Source of the DNA: Monoglobus sp964617455 | Lineage (GTDB): Bacteria > Bacillota > Clostridia > Monoglobales > Monoglobaceae | DNA: 64,000 nt | Reading direction: 5' to 3' | Assembly: GCA_964617455.1 (NCBI GenBank) | Contig: CAZTYF010000004.1 | Span: 47,521-111,520 of the forward strand | Shown: piece by piece, positions 36,215 through 45,607 of the stretch | Numbering within the stretch: the stretch's first letter is position 1 | Layout of the letters: each line of letters starts with the position of its first letter | Made by a program: the position numbers and the translations under genes | Notes under the pieces: model-generated | What the model was told of the DNA's origin: nothing | Seen by the model: only the letters and a program-made list of their open reading frames with translations | Databases searched by the model: none

Positions 36215-37963
36215 ATGTCTTATGACGGGTTTGTAACCGGGAGCGTCGTTCACGAGCTATGCCAAAAAATCCTCGGAGGCAAAATTGATAAAATATACCA
36301 ACCCGAAAAGGACGAAATAGTCCTCGGTATACGAACTTTTGGGGGCAAATTCAGACTGTTGCTTTCTGCAAACCCTTCAAATGCTCGTGTACATCTGAGT
36401 GATACAAAAAAAGAAAATCCGATGGCACCGCCAATGCTCTGCATGCTTATGCGCAAATATCTAAGCGGCGGAAAAATAGTCGGTATTTCTCAACCCGGTC
36501 GCGACCGGGTTGTTCGTATCGATGTTGAGTGCCTCAATGAATTGGGCGATTTTGATACCAAATCCGTAATTACAGAGATTATGGGCAGGCATAGCAACAT
36601 AATTTTCATTGACAAAGACGGCAAAATCTATGACAGCGCAAAACATGTTGATTTTACCGTAAGCAAAGTCCGCCAAATTCTACCGGGCCTGATGTATGAA
36701 CCGCCTCCCGCCCAACACAAAATTTCTTCGGATGATTTTGAACTTGTTGATTTCATGAATGAACTTTCGAGGCAAGAGCCCGGCATTCTTCTTGATAAAT
36801 TTCTCCTCGACCATATTGTCGGAATGAGTCCTCTTATTGCCAGGGAATTGGTCTATAGTTTTTCGGGACACACAAATGTTGCAAAATCCGAAGTAGACGA
36901 GGCAAAATTTGTAACTTTTGTGGGCTCATTCATAGACTGTATGAAATCCTGCGAATTCAGCCCATGCGTTGTATACGAAAAACAGACGGGTAAACCCGTG
37001 GCATTTTCATGTATAACCATAAACCAATATGGCAATATTGCTGATGTTAAATCTGTAGTGTCAATGTCGGACGCAATTGACGAGTTTTACCAAAGCCGTT
37101 CAATCAGAGAGAGTATGCACCGGCGTAGTTCCGATATATTGAAGCTGGTTAATAACAACATGGACAGATGTTCCAAAAAATTGGCTCTGCATATGGAAAA
37201 TTTGGAGAAGTCAAAAGACAGGGATAAGTATAAAATCAAAGGTGATTTAATCACTGCCAATATGCATAAACTGCAGTACGGCATGGATGAAATAGTCCTT
37301 GAAAATTTTTATGATAATAATAAAGAGATAAAAATCACCCTTGATCCCACACTTTCTCCGGCGCAAAATGCTCAAAAGTTTTATAAAAGATATAGCAAAG
37401 CCAAAGCCACGGAAAAGTACGCTTCCAAGCAAATCAAGGAGGCCGAGGAGGAACTTGAATATTTGGAGACAATTCTTGAAAGCATCCATGAAGCAGAATC
37501 GCCCGGTGACCTCGGCGAAATAAAGGAGGAGCTTAGGGAGGAAGGGTATATAAAAAATAACGATTCGTCAAGCAAAAAAAGAAAGCCCAAGAACCGTCCA
37601 TCCGGGCCTATGAAATTTATATCCGGCGATGGCTATGAAATATTGGTCGGCAGAAATAACAAGCAAAACGATGAACTTACCGTCCGTATGTCATACTCGA
37701 CCGATATATGGCTTCACACCAAGGAAATTCCGGGTTCTCACGTTCTCATTCGAACAAATGGCACCGGAGTTGCTCCCGAAAATACTATCCTTGAAGCTGC
37801 AAGACTTGCGGCATACTTCAGCAAGGCAAGAGAGTCAGCGCAGGTCCCCGTGGATTATACCAACGTAAAAAATGTAAGAAAGCCGAACGGTGCCAAACCC
37901 GGCTATGTAGTATACAAAAAAAATAAAACGGTTTATGTTGACCCAATGCTTTTGGATCATTGA
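36215..37963 (+). CDS. rqcH: RqcH/NFACT-family ribosome quality-control protein
   Basis: RqcH binds stalled 50S subunits and adds C-terminal alanine tails that mark nascent chains for decay. The NFACT-N domain spans about residues 1-250 (DGFVTGSVVHEL, then a segment with NPSNARVHL). A helical/coiled-coil middle lies near 380-440 (KQIKEAEEELEYLETI). The C-terminal NFACT-R domain has DIWLHTKEIPGSHVLIR. The length is 582 aa. The older label is fibronectin-binding protein. The start follows GGGAGGTG. Confidence 0.92.
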   Translation: MSYDGFVTGSVVHELCQKILGGKIDKIYQPEKDEIVLGIRTFGGKFRLLLSANPSNARVHLSDTKKENPMAPPMLCMLMRKYLSGGKIVGISQPGRDRVVRIDVECLNELGDFDTKSVITEIMGRHSNIIFIDKDGKIYDSAKHVDFTVSKVRQILPGLMYEPPPAQHKISSDDFELVDFMNELSRQEPGILLDKFLLDHIVGMSPLIARELVYSFSGHTNVAKSEVDEAKFVTFVGSFIDCMKSCEFSPCVVYEKQTGKPVAFSCITINQYGNIADVKSVVSMSDAIDEFYQSRSIRESMHRRSSDILKLVNNNMDRCSKKLALHMENLEKSKDRDKYKIKGDLITANMHKLQYGMDEIVLENFYDNNKEIKITLDPTLSPAQNAQKFYKRYSKAKATEKYASKQIKEAEEELEYLETILESIHEAESPGDLGEIKEELREEGYIKNNDSSSKKRKPKNRPSGPMKFISGDGYEILVGRNNKQNDELTVRMSYSTDIWLHTKEIPGSHVLIRTNGTGVAPENTILEAARLAAYFSKARESAQVPVDYTNVKNVRKPNGAKPGYVVYKKNKTVYVDPMLLDH

Positions 37964-38018
37964 AAATCGGCACTATTTGCTATGAGCAAAGTCCATAAAT
38001 CTACCTCCGCTCCGGGGC

Positions 38019-39395
38019 TTAAGCTTTTGGCTCTCTAAAGCGGATATCAAGTTTTGAAAATGTTTTTTTCAAAAATACAATACACAATAAAACAGATGCA
38101 ATTTCGGCGATGGGGATGGACCACCATATAAGTTCAAGCCTTCCGAAAAGGGACATAATATATGCCACAGGAGCCAAAATCACAAGCTGCCTTGAGGCGG
38201 AAACAACAAGGGAATACAGCCCCTGACCGAGAGCCTGGAGGACCGAAAGGGACACAACGCTGAACCCTGCCGCAAGGAAACTGATACTTATTATCCTGAG
38301 TGCAGGTATGCCCATGGCAGTCATATCCGCTGATGCGTTGAACAATTGTAAAAGTTTGCCCGGCAACAGTTGAAAAATAAGAAAACCGATAACCATCACA
38401 ATCATGGCATAGGTTATGCTGAGACACATGGTTTTTATGATTCGAGAATGCTTTTTTGCGCCATAGTTATAAGCTATAATCGGAACCATACCGTTGTTAA
38501 GGCCAAACACAGGCATAAATATAAAACTATTCAATTTAAAGAAAACACCGTATACCGCCGTGGCTGTGGAAGTAAATGCGATAAGTATTTTGTTCATAAT
38601 GAATGTCGTAACGGAAGAAATCGCCATCATCAAAATCGATGGGAATCCAACCTTATAGATATTTTTCAAAATTTTAAGTTTGGGCAGCATTTGTTTTAAA
38701 CTGAATTTCAGTTCCTTGTTGACTCTTATATTAAAATAAACGGTAAGCACCATTGCGATAATTTGGCCCATAACGGTTGCTGCCGCCGCACCTTTAACTC
38801 CCATTGCCGGCAGGCCAAACATACCGAATATAAAAATAGGATCAAAAATTATATTGATTACGGCACCGATACCTTGGGTTACCATTGTATATATAGTTTT
38901 GCCTGTTGCCTGAAGGAGTCTCTCTCCCATCACCTGACCGAATATGCCGAATGAAAATATGGTGATTATGCTCATATATTCATAGCCATATTCCACAATT
39001 TGAGGGTCTGTTGTTTGAATCAAGAAATATTTTCGAGACAATGTAATTCCTACAGTAAGCATAACGAGCCAATTAACTATCGCAAGAAATATGCTGACGC
39101 TTGCCGTTTTATTGGCAAGTTTATAATCTTTTGCTCCCAATGATTTTGACACAAGTGAATTCACACCGACACCTGTGCCTCCAGCAATTGATATCATAAG
39201 GTTTTGAACCGGGAATGCCAAGGATACCGCCGTCAATGCATTCTCGTTGATTTGCGCAACAAATATACTGTCAACAATGTTATAAAGTGCCTGAACAAGC
39301 ATAGATACAATAATCGGAAGCGACATGGTAATCAGCAACCGGTTGACGGGCATAATACCCATTTTGTTTTCTGCCAAGTTGTTATTTTCCGTCAT
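38019..39395 (-). CDS. MATE family multidrug efflux protein
   Basis: This 458-aa membrane protein has about twelve helices in two similar halves. The opening PVNRLLITMSLPIIVSMLV and the later VSLAFPVQNLMISIAGGTGVGVNS are typical of clostridial MATE exporters, which use Na+ or H+ gradients to expel drugs. The substrate cannot be told. It starts 14 bases after whiA on the same strand with GGGAG before it, so it is probably read as the last gene of the hprK-whiA operon. Confidence 0.9.
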   Translation of the reverse strand: MTENNNLAENKMGIMPVNRLLITMSLPIIVSMLVQALYNIVDSIFVAQINENALTAVSLAFPVQNLMISIAGGTGVGVNSLVSKSLGAKDYKLANKTASVSIFLAIVNWLVMLTVGITLSRKYFLIQTTDPQIVEYGYEYMSIITIFSFGIFGQVMGERLLQATGKTIYTMVTQGIGAVINIIFDPIFIFGMFGLPAMGVKGAAAATVMGQIIAMVLTVYFNIRVNKELKFSLKQMLPKLKILKNIYKVGFPSILMMAISSVTTFIMNKILIAFTSTATAVYGVFFKLNSFIFMPVFGLNNGMVPIIAYNYGAKKHSRIIKTMCLSITYAMIVMVIGFLIFQLLPGKLLQLFNASADMTAMGIPALRIISISFLAAGFSVVSLSVLQALGQGLYSLVVSASRQLVILAPVAYIMSLFGRLELIWWSIPIAEIASVLLCIVFLKKTFSKLDIRFREPKA

Positions 39396-39409
39396 GTATT
39401 TTCTCCCAC

Positions 39410-40354
39410 CTACTTTGCAAAATTCATTATCTTTTTCAGCCTGTGATTCACCCCGGATTTGGTAAGAGGAGGATTGAGATGCTTTCCAAGCTCACTTAAG
39501 CTTAAATCTTTGTATTCAAGACGCAATACAGCAATTTCCTTCAGGTCATCGGGCAAACTGTCAAGACCGACCGTATCTCTGATTTTGTAAATGGCCCTTA
39601 TCTGATCCACCGAGGCGTTTATCGTTTTTGAAAGATTTGAAGTTTCTCCGTTGGCGTTTCTGTTGGCATCGTTTCTGATTTCTTTTTCGATTTTTATGTT
39701 GATAAATTCCATCTGAGATGAATAAGCTTCAAACAGAGCCAAGATATCTTGAATTGTCTCACTGTTTTTTGCATATGCCACATATTTTTTCTTACGGGAT
39801 GCCAATTGTAACGAGAATCCCAAATCACTGAAAAGCTCAACAACATCGGAACACAATTCCATATTTGGCCCGGAAATTTCAAGAGCATAATTTTTATATG
39901 GGTCACTGACCGCTCCCGCTCCCAAAAATGCACCTTTCAAAAATTCCCGTTTGCAGCAGGTTTTTTTTATTTCACCGGAACGATAGACAATGCTCCTTTT
40001 TTCGTCAAGCATACCGATTTTATGTAAAAGTCGGGCAATTTGATGCCTATCGCAAATTTCTGCGGTGTACTTTTTGGTTCGGCCGTTCCTTTGATGAACA
40101 TTCACATCAATGTCAAATCTTTTCGCCATTTCGACAAAGCTTTCCACAACATCCGGATTACTGCTTTTGAGTCGGATGGCTGTATCCGAAATTTCCGTTG
40201 CTCCGAACAAAATAAGTCCTTTCAAACGAGATGATACACAGCACATTTTTTGAGGTTTTGTGCGATAAATTTCCCCTTTGATCTTTTTCGAAAAGGACAT
40301 TTTTTTACTGCCTTCCGCATTCGTCTCTTTGGAATAATCGAGTACTTCGGACAT
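39410..40354 (-). CDS. whiA: WhiA, DNA-binding protein linked to division and sporulation
   Basis: WhiA has a degenerate homing-endonuclease-like (LAGLIDADG) N-terminal part with FLKGAFLGAGAVSDP and a C-terminal helix-turn-helix (LSLSELGKHLNPPLTKSGVNHRLKK). It affects cell division and chromosome segregation in Bacillota and sporulation in Actinobacteria. The length is 314 aa. The ATG at 40354 follows AGAGGTGA. It lies after yvcK with a 4-base gap, as in most Bacillota. Confidence 0.93.
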   Translation of the reverse strand: MSEVLDYSKETNAEGSKKMSFSKKIKGEIYRTKPQKMCCVSSRLKGLILFGATEISDTAIRLKSSNPDVVESFVEMAKRFDIDVNVHQRNGRTKKYTAEICDRHQIARLLHKIGMLDEKRSIVYRSGEIKKTCCKREFLKGAFLGAGAVSDPYKNYALEISGPNMELCSDVVELFSDLGFSLQLASRKKKYVAYAKNSETIQDILALFEAYSSQMEFINIKIEKEIRNDANRNANGETSNLSKTINASVDQIRAIYKIRDTVGLDSLPDDLKEIAVLRLEYKDLSLSELGKHLNPPLTKSGVNHRLKKIMNFAK

Positions 40355-40358
40355 TTTG

Positions 40359-41474
40359 TCACCTCTGTTTGTAGTTCGGATTGTATAGGATAACGCCCTC
40401 TTCACTGATTTTTTGCCCCTGATTATTCCTGTTCAAAAGGATTATATCAATGAGTATATCCGTAAGCACACCGGTATTGTGGCGCACATGCCCTTCATCA
40501 TCCTCGGCAACTGCATCGCTTTCTATGACCGCAATATCCGTAGAAGAGAAACGGCTTTTGTCGTACTCCACACGGCATGCTCCGTCAGCCTTGTATTTTT
40601 TTGTAGTGTCGGGGTTTATTTCACCGATGTTGACAACACAATAATCCAAAAAATCATCAAAGGTATGATCGAGTATGGCAAGGGCATGGTCAAATGCCGT
40701 ATATCCGTCGGTCTCACCCGGTTGTGTCATAATATTATTTATGTAAACCACAGGGGCATTCGATTTATAAATAGCCTCTTTCAGGTCGTCAATTACCAAA
40801 TTTGGCAAAACGCTTGTGTACAAACTCCCGGGCCCCAATGTAATCAAATCCGCATTTTTTACATCTTGTAAAATCTCATTCAAGGTTTTTACGGGCAATA
40901 ACCTGCCCGATTTTTCCCGAAGTCGGACTTTTTTTATGGCGCCCGACCGTCTGCCCACGGAATGACCGATTTTTGATTCGCCGATTACGGTACTTCCGTC
41001 TTCCATAGTTGCAATAAGTTCCACATTGGATGCGGTAACAGGATAGACGCGTCCCGTAATATTTAAAACTTCACATACATTGCGAACAGCTTCCACAAAG
41101 TCTCCGTTGTATACTCCGGTCATGGCAGCGAGGAAAAGATTGCCAAAGCTTTGGCCTCTCAACTGCCCACTTTCAAAACGATAATTCAGCAATTTTCCCA
41201 TTACCGGTTCCACTTCGGAGAGTGCAAGTATGCAATTGCGTATGTCACCGGGAGGCGGGATGTTTAAATCTTCTCGCAAAATGCCGCTGCCACCGCCGTC
41301 GTCCGCAACCGTAACAACTGCGGTTATGTCGTCGGTATAATCCTTAATTCCTCTAAGCATAGCCGATAGACCGGTTCCGCCTCCGATGGAAACAATTTTG
41401 GGATTGAACGGCCTAAAACCGCTCCTGTGTTTTCGGTCAAAATTTACATATTTTGAAATCTCGGAATTATCCAT
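40359..41474 (-). CDS. yvcK: YvcK/GlmR (gluconeogenesis factor)
   Basis: YvcK is a UDP-sugar-binding protein of the CofD-like fold needed for wall synthesis on gluconeogenic carbon. VSIGGGTGLSAMLRG near residue 30, then TVADDGGGSGILRE and PPPGDIRNCILALS, are the family blocks. The protein has 371 aa; the first 25 residues are an extra N-terminal stretch. It starts right after rapZ (2-base gap), consistent with shared control. Confidence 0.94.
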   Translation of the reverse strand: MDNSEISKYVNFDRKHRSGFRPFNPKIVSIGGGTGLSAMLRGIKDYTDDITAVVTVADDGGGSGILREDLNIPPPGDIRNCILALSEVEPVMGKLLNYRFESGQLRGQSFGNLFLAAMTGVYNGDFVEAVRNVCEVLNITGRVYPVTASNVELIATMEDGSTVIGESKIGHSVGRRSGAIKKVRLREKSGRLLPVKTLNEILQDVKNADLITLGPGSLYTSVLPNLVIDDLKEAIYKSNAPVVYINNIMTQPGETDGYTAFDHALAILDHTFDDFLDYCVVNIGEINPDTTKKYKADGACRVEYDKSRFSSTDIAVIESDAVAEDDEGHVRHNTGVLTDILIDIILLNRNNQGQKISEEGVILYNPNYKQR

Positions 41475-41476
41475 GT

Positions 41477-42340
41477 TTACACACCTTTTTGAATATCCCT
41501 GTGTGTGACGATAACGCTGTTTTCATCATCGGATCTCAAGAATTTATACAGTTCTTCGGCCAATGTAACGCTTCGGTGATGTCCGCCGGTGCATCCAATG
41601 GCAATAACCAACTGGTTTTTCCCTTCTTTTATGTATCGTGGGACGAGGAAATCGACCATGGTTGTCAGCATATTCAGGAATCGATTGGTATCGTCAAAAC
41701 CCATAACATAGTCTCGAACATTGGTTTCAAGGCCCGTGGAATGCTTAAGCTCCGATATGTAAAAGGGGTTTGGAAGAAACCTCACATCAAATACCAAATC
41801 GGCATCCAAGGGAATTCCGTACTTAAAGCCGAATGACATAACATTTATGATAATCCCGCTCCTGTCACCGGTCGCAAACATTGCCTTAATCTCATTGCTG
41901 AGTTGCGCTGCGGAAAGGTCGGTGGTGTCAATAACATGATCAGCCATGGATTTTGCATCCCGAAGCAAATGACGTTCTTTTTTTATTCCGTCGATAATCC
42001 TGCCGCCGTTCGCACCCGGATGCAATCTCCTTGTTTCTTTATATCTTTTTATTAATGCCTCATTTGAAGCTTCAAGAAAAAGAATTTCCCGTTTGAATCC
42101 CATTTCGTCAAGTTCACCAATTGCATCAGAAAATTCCCCAAACATATCTTTGCCTGCCCGCACATCACTCACAACCGCAATGCGATCCATGCTGTCTCCG
42201 GCTTTTACACATATTTCGGCAAATTTTGGAATCAATTCGGGAGGCATATTGTCAACACAGTAGTAGCCCACATCTTCAAGAGCTTTAATGACTCCGGTTT
42301 TACCGGCACCGCTCAAACCGGTTATTATCAATATATTCAA
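41477..42340 (-). CDS. rapZ: RapZ/YvcJ nucleotide-binding protein
   Basis: RapZ-family proteins bind ATP/GTP; in enterobacteria RapZ controls glmS through small RNAs, and in Bacillota the YvcJ form affects competence. The P-loop is GLSGAGKTG, and the C-terminal RNA-binding-type part has FGFKYGIPLDADLVFDVRF and the IGCTGGHHRSV motif. The length is 287 aa. The start is TTG 7 bases after GGAGGTG. It precedes yvcK by 2 bases and follows murB. Confidence 0.93.
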   Translation of the reverse strand: MNILIITGLSGAGKTGVIKALEDVGYYCVDNMPPELIPKFAEICVKAGDSMDRIAVVSDVRAGKDMFGEFSDAIGELDEMGFKREILFLEASNEALIKRYKETRRLHPGANGGRIIDGIKKERHLLRDAKSMADHVIDTTDLSAAQLSNEIKAMFATGDRSGIIINVMSFGFKYGIPLDADLVFDVRFLPNPFYISELKHSTGLETNVRDYVMGFDDTNRFLNMLTTMVDFLVPRYIKEGKNQLVIAIGCTGGHHRSVTLAEELYKFLRSDDENSVIVTHRDIQKGV

Positions 42341-42356
42341 ATTCCAACACCTCCGA

Positions 42357-43268
42357 CTAAAACTCGCCGATGGTTTTTACCTCGAGTTCAAGCATAACGC
42401 CCTCTTCGTCAAAAACCTTTTGCCGAACGTGATTTATAACTTTCATCACATCTTTTGCGGTGGCTCCGCCGTTATTTACAATAAAACCCGAATGTTTTGT
42501 CGAGACTTCCGCCCCGCCGCAGGAATATCCCTTTAGACCCGCTTTTTCAATCAGAGCCGCAGCATAATATCCCCGAGGCCGTTTAAATGTACTGCCCGCA
42601 CTCGCTTTTTCGATGGGTTGCTTGGAAATGCGTTTTTCGGTAAGTCTTTTTATATCCGAAAGTATAAGTTCACTCTTTTTGGGAATAAGATTAAGGTCGG
42701 CGCCGAGTATAACATAATCGCGGTCCGAAAAAAAACTATGCCTGTAGGAAAAATTACAATCTTCGCCGCTGAGCTCCTTAATTTCGCAATTGTCATCCAA
42801 ATATCTGACTTTTGTCACAACATCTTTCATCTCCCCGCCGTAGGCACCGGCGTTCATATATACCGCTCCTCCCAATGAACCGGGAATTCCGGAAGCAAAT
42901 TCAAGACCCGAAAGCCCCTTCTGAGCGGTAATATAGGAGAGCCGCGACAGCAAAACGCCGCTTCGGGCTGTGACTGTGTTGCCCAAAATCTTGATTTCGT
43001 CCAAAGCTTTCCCGATTTCGATTACTCCGCCTCGAATCCCCTTATCCCCCACGAGCAGATTTGAACCATGGCCTATAATTTGGTATTCAAAGCCCAGTTG
43101 CTTAAAACTTTTAATAACCGCAATCAGAGCATCTTCGCTTTGCGGAGACACAAATAAGTCGGCCGGACCACCAACCTTAAAAGTGGTATGAGCCCGCATT
43201 GGTTCATCAATCCTGATGTTTTCGATTCCGACCGCATTTATCGCAGCCTCAATTGCACTTTTTTTCAT
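42357..43268 (-). CDS. murB: UDP-N-acetylenolpyruvoylglucosamine reductase
   Basis: This FAD enzyme makes UDP-MurNAc for peptidoglycan. NTTFKVGGPAD-like residues (AHTTFKVGGPADLFV), GHGSNLLVGD and ASGIPGSLGGAVYMNAGAYGG bind FAD; the catalytic Ser lies in KASAGSTFKRP. The length of 303 aa is the type IIa form common in Bacillota. The ATG follows GGAGGCGA. It sits inside the hprK-rapZ-yvcK group, tying wall precursor supply to carbon sensing. Confidence 0.96.
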   Translation of the reverse strand: MKKSAIEAAINAVGIENIRIDEPMRAHTTFKVGGPADLFVSPQSEDALIAVIKSFKQLGFEYQIIGHGSNLLVGDKGIRGGVIEIGKALDEIKILGNTVTARSGVLLSRLSYITAQKGLSGLEFASGIPGSLGGAVYMNAGAYGGEMKDVVTKVRYLDDNCEIKELSGEDCNFSYRHSFFSDRDYVILGADLNLIPKKSELILSDIKRLTEKRISKQPIEKASAGSTFKRPRGYYAAALIEKAGLKGYSCGGAEVSTKHSGFIVNNGGATAKDVMKVINHVRQKVFDEEGVMLELEVKTIGEF

Positions 43269-43288
43269 AATCGCCTCCGATTAAAATA

Positions 43289-44011
43289 TTATATCTCTTT
43301 TCCGGAGGATCGGAGAAAGCCGATAAACTTATCGGCATTTGTATTCATTATAAGTTCTTCGGGGAAATCGATTTCTTGAAGCATTTTGAGAGCTTCGTCA
43401 AAATTCCCCACATCCCAGGGAGCGTGGGCGTCCGAGCTGACTACAATTCCGCAGCCGACTTCTTTACATTTCAGAGCTATTTTCCGGCAATTTTCGGCAC
43501 TTTTAGGGCGTACCGAATAGGAATGATTGTTTATTTCAATGCACTTCCCCGCATCTTTCGCTGCTCTGATCACCTTGTCAATATCGTAAGGGCAGCGAGG
43601 GTCACCGCTGTGACCGATTATATCCACATAGGGATTTTGAATCACGCCAAGCCAAGCATCGGTATGGTCTTTAAGTGTTCTATCCTCATAGCAGGGTTGA
43701 TGTATCGAGGCGACAACAACTTGGGCTCTTTTGAGATACTCCGTGTCGGGGCTTATTTCGCCTTTGATATTTAAAACATTTGATTCGCAGCCTTTCAGAA
43801 GCCGTACACCTTCTATGGAATCGGGCAGTTCGTGCATGGTGGTGAAATGCCATTTATATGGCGAGTCGGGCATGGGAGCAGTGTGGTTTGTCATACATAC
43901 AAGCTCAAGTCCTTTCTCGGAGGCAACTCGCATATTTTCCCAAATTGTGCCAAAGGCATGGTCACTGCAATTTGTATGGGTATGTGCGTCCACTTTAATA
44001 CATATATTCAA
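43289..44011 (-). CDS. PHP-domain phosphoesterase (YcdX-like)
   Basis: This 240-aa PHP-fold metal phosphatase has the first metal motif DAHTHTNCSDHAFG and later histidines in TNHTAPM, SIHQP, GHSGDPRCP and SSDAHAPWDVG. These match YcdX-type phosphatases; the substrate is unknown. The start chosen is TTG at 44011, 6 bases after GGAGGTG; the GTG 9 bases earlier is part of that ribosome binding site. The gene lies between hprK and murB, as in other Clostridia. Confidence 0.88.
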   Translation of the reverse strand: MNICIKVDAHTHTNCSDHAFGTIWENMRVASEKGLELVCMTNHTAPMPDSPYKWHFTTMHELPDSIEGVRLLKGCESNVLNIKGEISPDTEYLKRAQVVVASIHQPCYEDRTLKDHTDAWLGVIQNPYVDIIGHSGDPRCPYDIDKVIRAAKDAGKCIEINNHSYSVRPKSAENCRKIALKCKEVGCGIVVSSDAHAPWDVGNFDEALKMLQEIDFPEELIMNTNADKFIGFLRSSGKEI

Positions 44012-44032
44012 AAAAAACACCTCCGAAGCATA

Positions 44033-44974
44033 CTAATGTTCCCCGCCGAACCGATCCATTTGCTCGGTTATGCGATGATTAAGTTCTTCTGCTGCATTAT
44101 AGCCCATCCTTTTTTGCCTGTTGTTCATGGCGGCCACTTCGAATATGACGGCAAGATTTCGTCCGGGTCTCACAGGTATAGTGAGAGACGGAATATCAAG
44201 GCCCAAAATATTGGTGTATTCGTCAACAAGGCCCAACCGATCATATTGCTTATTTTTATCCCAGGTCTCGAGATGAATTATCATATCGATATTTTCGGAA
44301 TCCTTAACCGCACCCATACCGAATATGTTTTTAACATCGACAATGCCTATGCCGCGTATTTCAATGAAGTGCCTAATTATATCGGGAGACATACCTATCA
44401 AGGTTTTTGACGAAATCTTTTTGATTTCCACAGCGTCGTCTGCCACAAGCCGATGGCCTCGTTTGATTAGCTCAACTGCGGTTTCGCTTTTTCCGACACC
44501 GCTCTCGCCGATTATCAAAACGCCTTGGCCATATATCTCAACCAAAACTCCGTGGCGGGTAATTCTCGGAGCCAATTCAAAATTAAGATAGGCATTGAGG
44601 GTGCTGGTAAAATACGATGTGGGTTGAGGTGTCCTAAGCACGGGAGTTTCATATTCCTCGGCAAGTTTAAGCATCTCTGCGGAGGCGTTACCGTTTCTGG
44701 TGAGGATTATGGCTGAAATACTCTTCTCAAAAAGTCTTTTTAGGCTCTTATATCTCACATCCGATGAAAGCCCGGCCAAATAGGTGTTTTCAACCATTCC
44801 CAAAATTTGGATGCGGCTGGGGTCAAAATAGTCAAAAAAGCCTGTAATTTGCAAACCCGGTCGATTTATATCTGCGGTTTTTATCAATATTTCTCTATCG
44901 GGATAATAAAGCTTTTCCAATTTCATTTCTCGAATAACTTTCTCAAGACTAACGGTAAAAACTTCACTTTCCAT
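44033..44974 (-). CDS. hprK: HPr kinase/phosphorylase
   Basis: HprK phosphorylates Ser46 of HPr in response to glycolytic intermediates, which drives CcpA-dependent catabolite repression. The P-loop is IGESGVGKSETA near residue 155, and the signature EIRGIGIVDVKNIFG is intact. The length of 313 aa is usual. The ATG at 44974 follows GAGGTG at a good distance. It leads the operon hprK-PHP-murB-rapZ-yvcK-whiA-MATE from a consensus promoter at 45023-45051. Confidence 0.96.
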   Translation of the reverse strand: MESEVFTVSLEKVIREMKLEKLYYPDREILIKTADINRPGLQITGFFDYFDPSRIQILGMVENTYLAGLSSDVRYKSLKRLFEKSISAIILTRNGNASAEMLKLAEEYETPVLRTPQPTSYFTSTLNAYLNFELAPRITRHGVLVEIYGQGVLIIGESGVGKSETAVELIKRGHRLVADDAVEIKKISSKTLIGMSPDIIRHFIEIRGIGIVDVKNIFGMGAVKDSENIDMIIHLETWDKNKQYDRLGLVDEYTNILGLDIPSLTIPVRPGRNLAVIFEVAAMNNRQKRMGYNAAEELNHRITEQMDRFGGEH

Positions 44975-45022
44975 GGAATTCACCTCAACTGTAATATTTC
45001 TTTATACCTGTCCCGAGTTCAT

Positions 45023-45051
45023 ATTATAATCCAAGTAATAAGGTTTGTCAA
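45023..45051 (-). promoter_or_regulatory. Consensus sigma-A promoter of the hprK operon
   Basis: On the minus strand, TTGACA (45051-45046), 17 bases, TATAAT (45028-45023): full consensus, about 50 bases before the hprK ATG. Confidence 0.88.
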
Positions 45052-45065
45052 TCGATTTTGAAGGT

Positions 45066-45512
45066 TTACAATAGATGTGTTTGTGGAAGTATCAAGGATG
45101 TATTACAGTTCCCAGCTCCTTCATTAAACCAATCAGGCTTGTCGCGGTGTACCTCTTGGCTCGTCTCCTGGCAAGCGATGAAAGCTTCGCCTTTCCGGTG
45201 ACCGCTTCTCTTCCCTGCAAAGGCGTGCCTTTGCGGGATCCCTTTATGGCGACCGCCGTAGGAAAGCGGAAGGCGCCCCATTGCCTCTTCTCCGAACTCC
45301 ATCACAAATCCGTCAATCGCCTTTTTCCTACCGTCGGTCAATTTCCTGACTGCAGGTAATTCCATACAAAGGGAGTTGAATTTCTCGATAACGGAATTAT
45401 AAAATTGATGATAAGGGTTAAGCAGCACCGGAACAGTGGTATAACGAGAAAAATCCTTGGAGCAAAGATAAAATTGAGGTTGTATTCTCGGCCTGTGTGC
45501 CGGCGGTGGCAA
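45066..45512 (-). pseudogene. Decayed accessory fragment with a phage-replication-like motif
   Basis: An open frame of 148 codons on the minus strand contains ELPAVRKLTDGRKKAI (about 45300-45380). It resembles the LPxVRKLTxKRKKAI motif I recall from phage replisome and DnaD-like proteins. After GEEAM (near 45280) the match stops and the frame runs into a GC-rich palindromic stretch. Another minus frame at 45090-45190 also reads smoothly but is unrelated. There is no good start or ribosome binding site. It is most likely a remnant of a mobile-element gene interrupted by a repeat; no protein should be assumed. Confidence 0.4.
45188..45275. repeat. GC-rich palindromic element inside the accessory patch
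   Basis: The inner hairpin GCAAAGGC, GT, GCCTTTGC (45217-45234) is perfect and extends by about 3 bp. Outer arms CGCCTTTCCG (45188-45197) and CGGAAGGCG (45267-45275) pair with one bulge. Base composition is clearly richer in G+C than the flanks. It could be a small non-autonomous repeat or a structured RNA. Confidence 0.45.
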
Positions 45513-45537
45513 ATCCGGTTTGTGATATTTTAATGGT

Positions 45538-45569
45538 AACGGCGGAGTTAGCGCCCGCGCCGCCGTTTT
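45538..45569. terminator. Hairpin with T-run next to the GH105 gene end
   Basis: AACGGCGG, a 14-base loop, then CCGCCGTT followed by TT on the plus strand. It lies 39 bases past the GH105 stop on the minus strand and probably ends that transcript, although the T-run is on the plus-strand side. Confidence 0.5.
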
Positions 45570-45607
45570 ACTTCGCCTTTGTTTAATATGATGCCAAAAT
45601 CAAATCG

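Noticed and set aside
37970..37996. Terminator between rqcH and the MATE gene
   Set aside because: TTTGCT-ATG-AGCAAA forms a small stem, but the loop is tight, outer pairing is bulged and no T-run follows.
45075..45359. 94-codon plus-strand frame in the accessory patch
   Set aside because: There is no ribosome binding site or recognisable domain, and it runs through the palindromic element.
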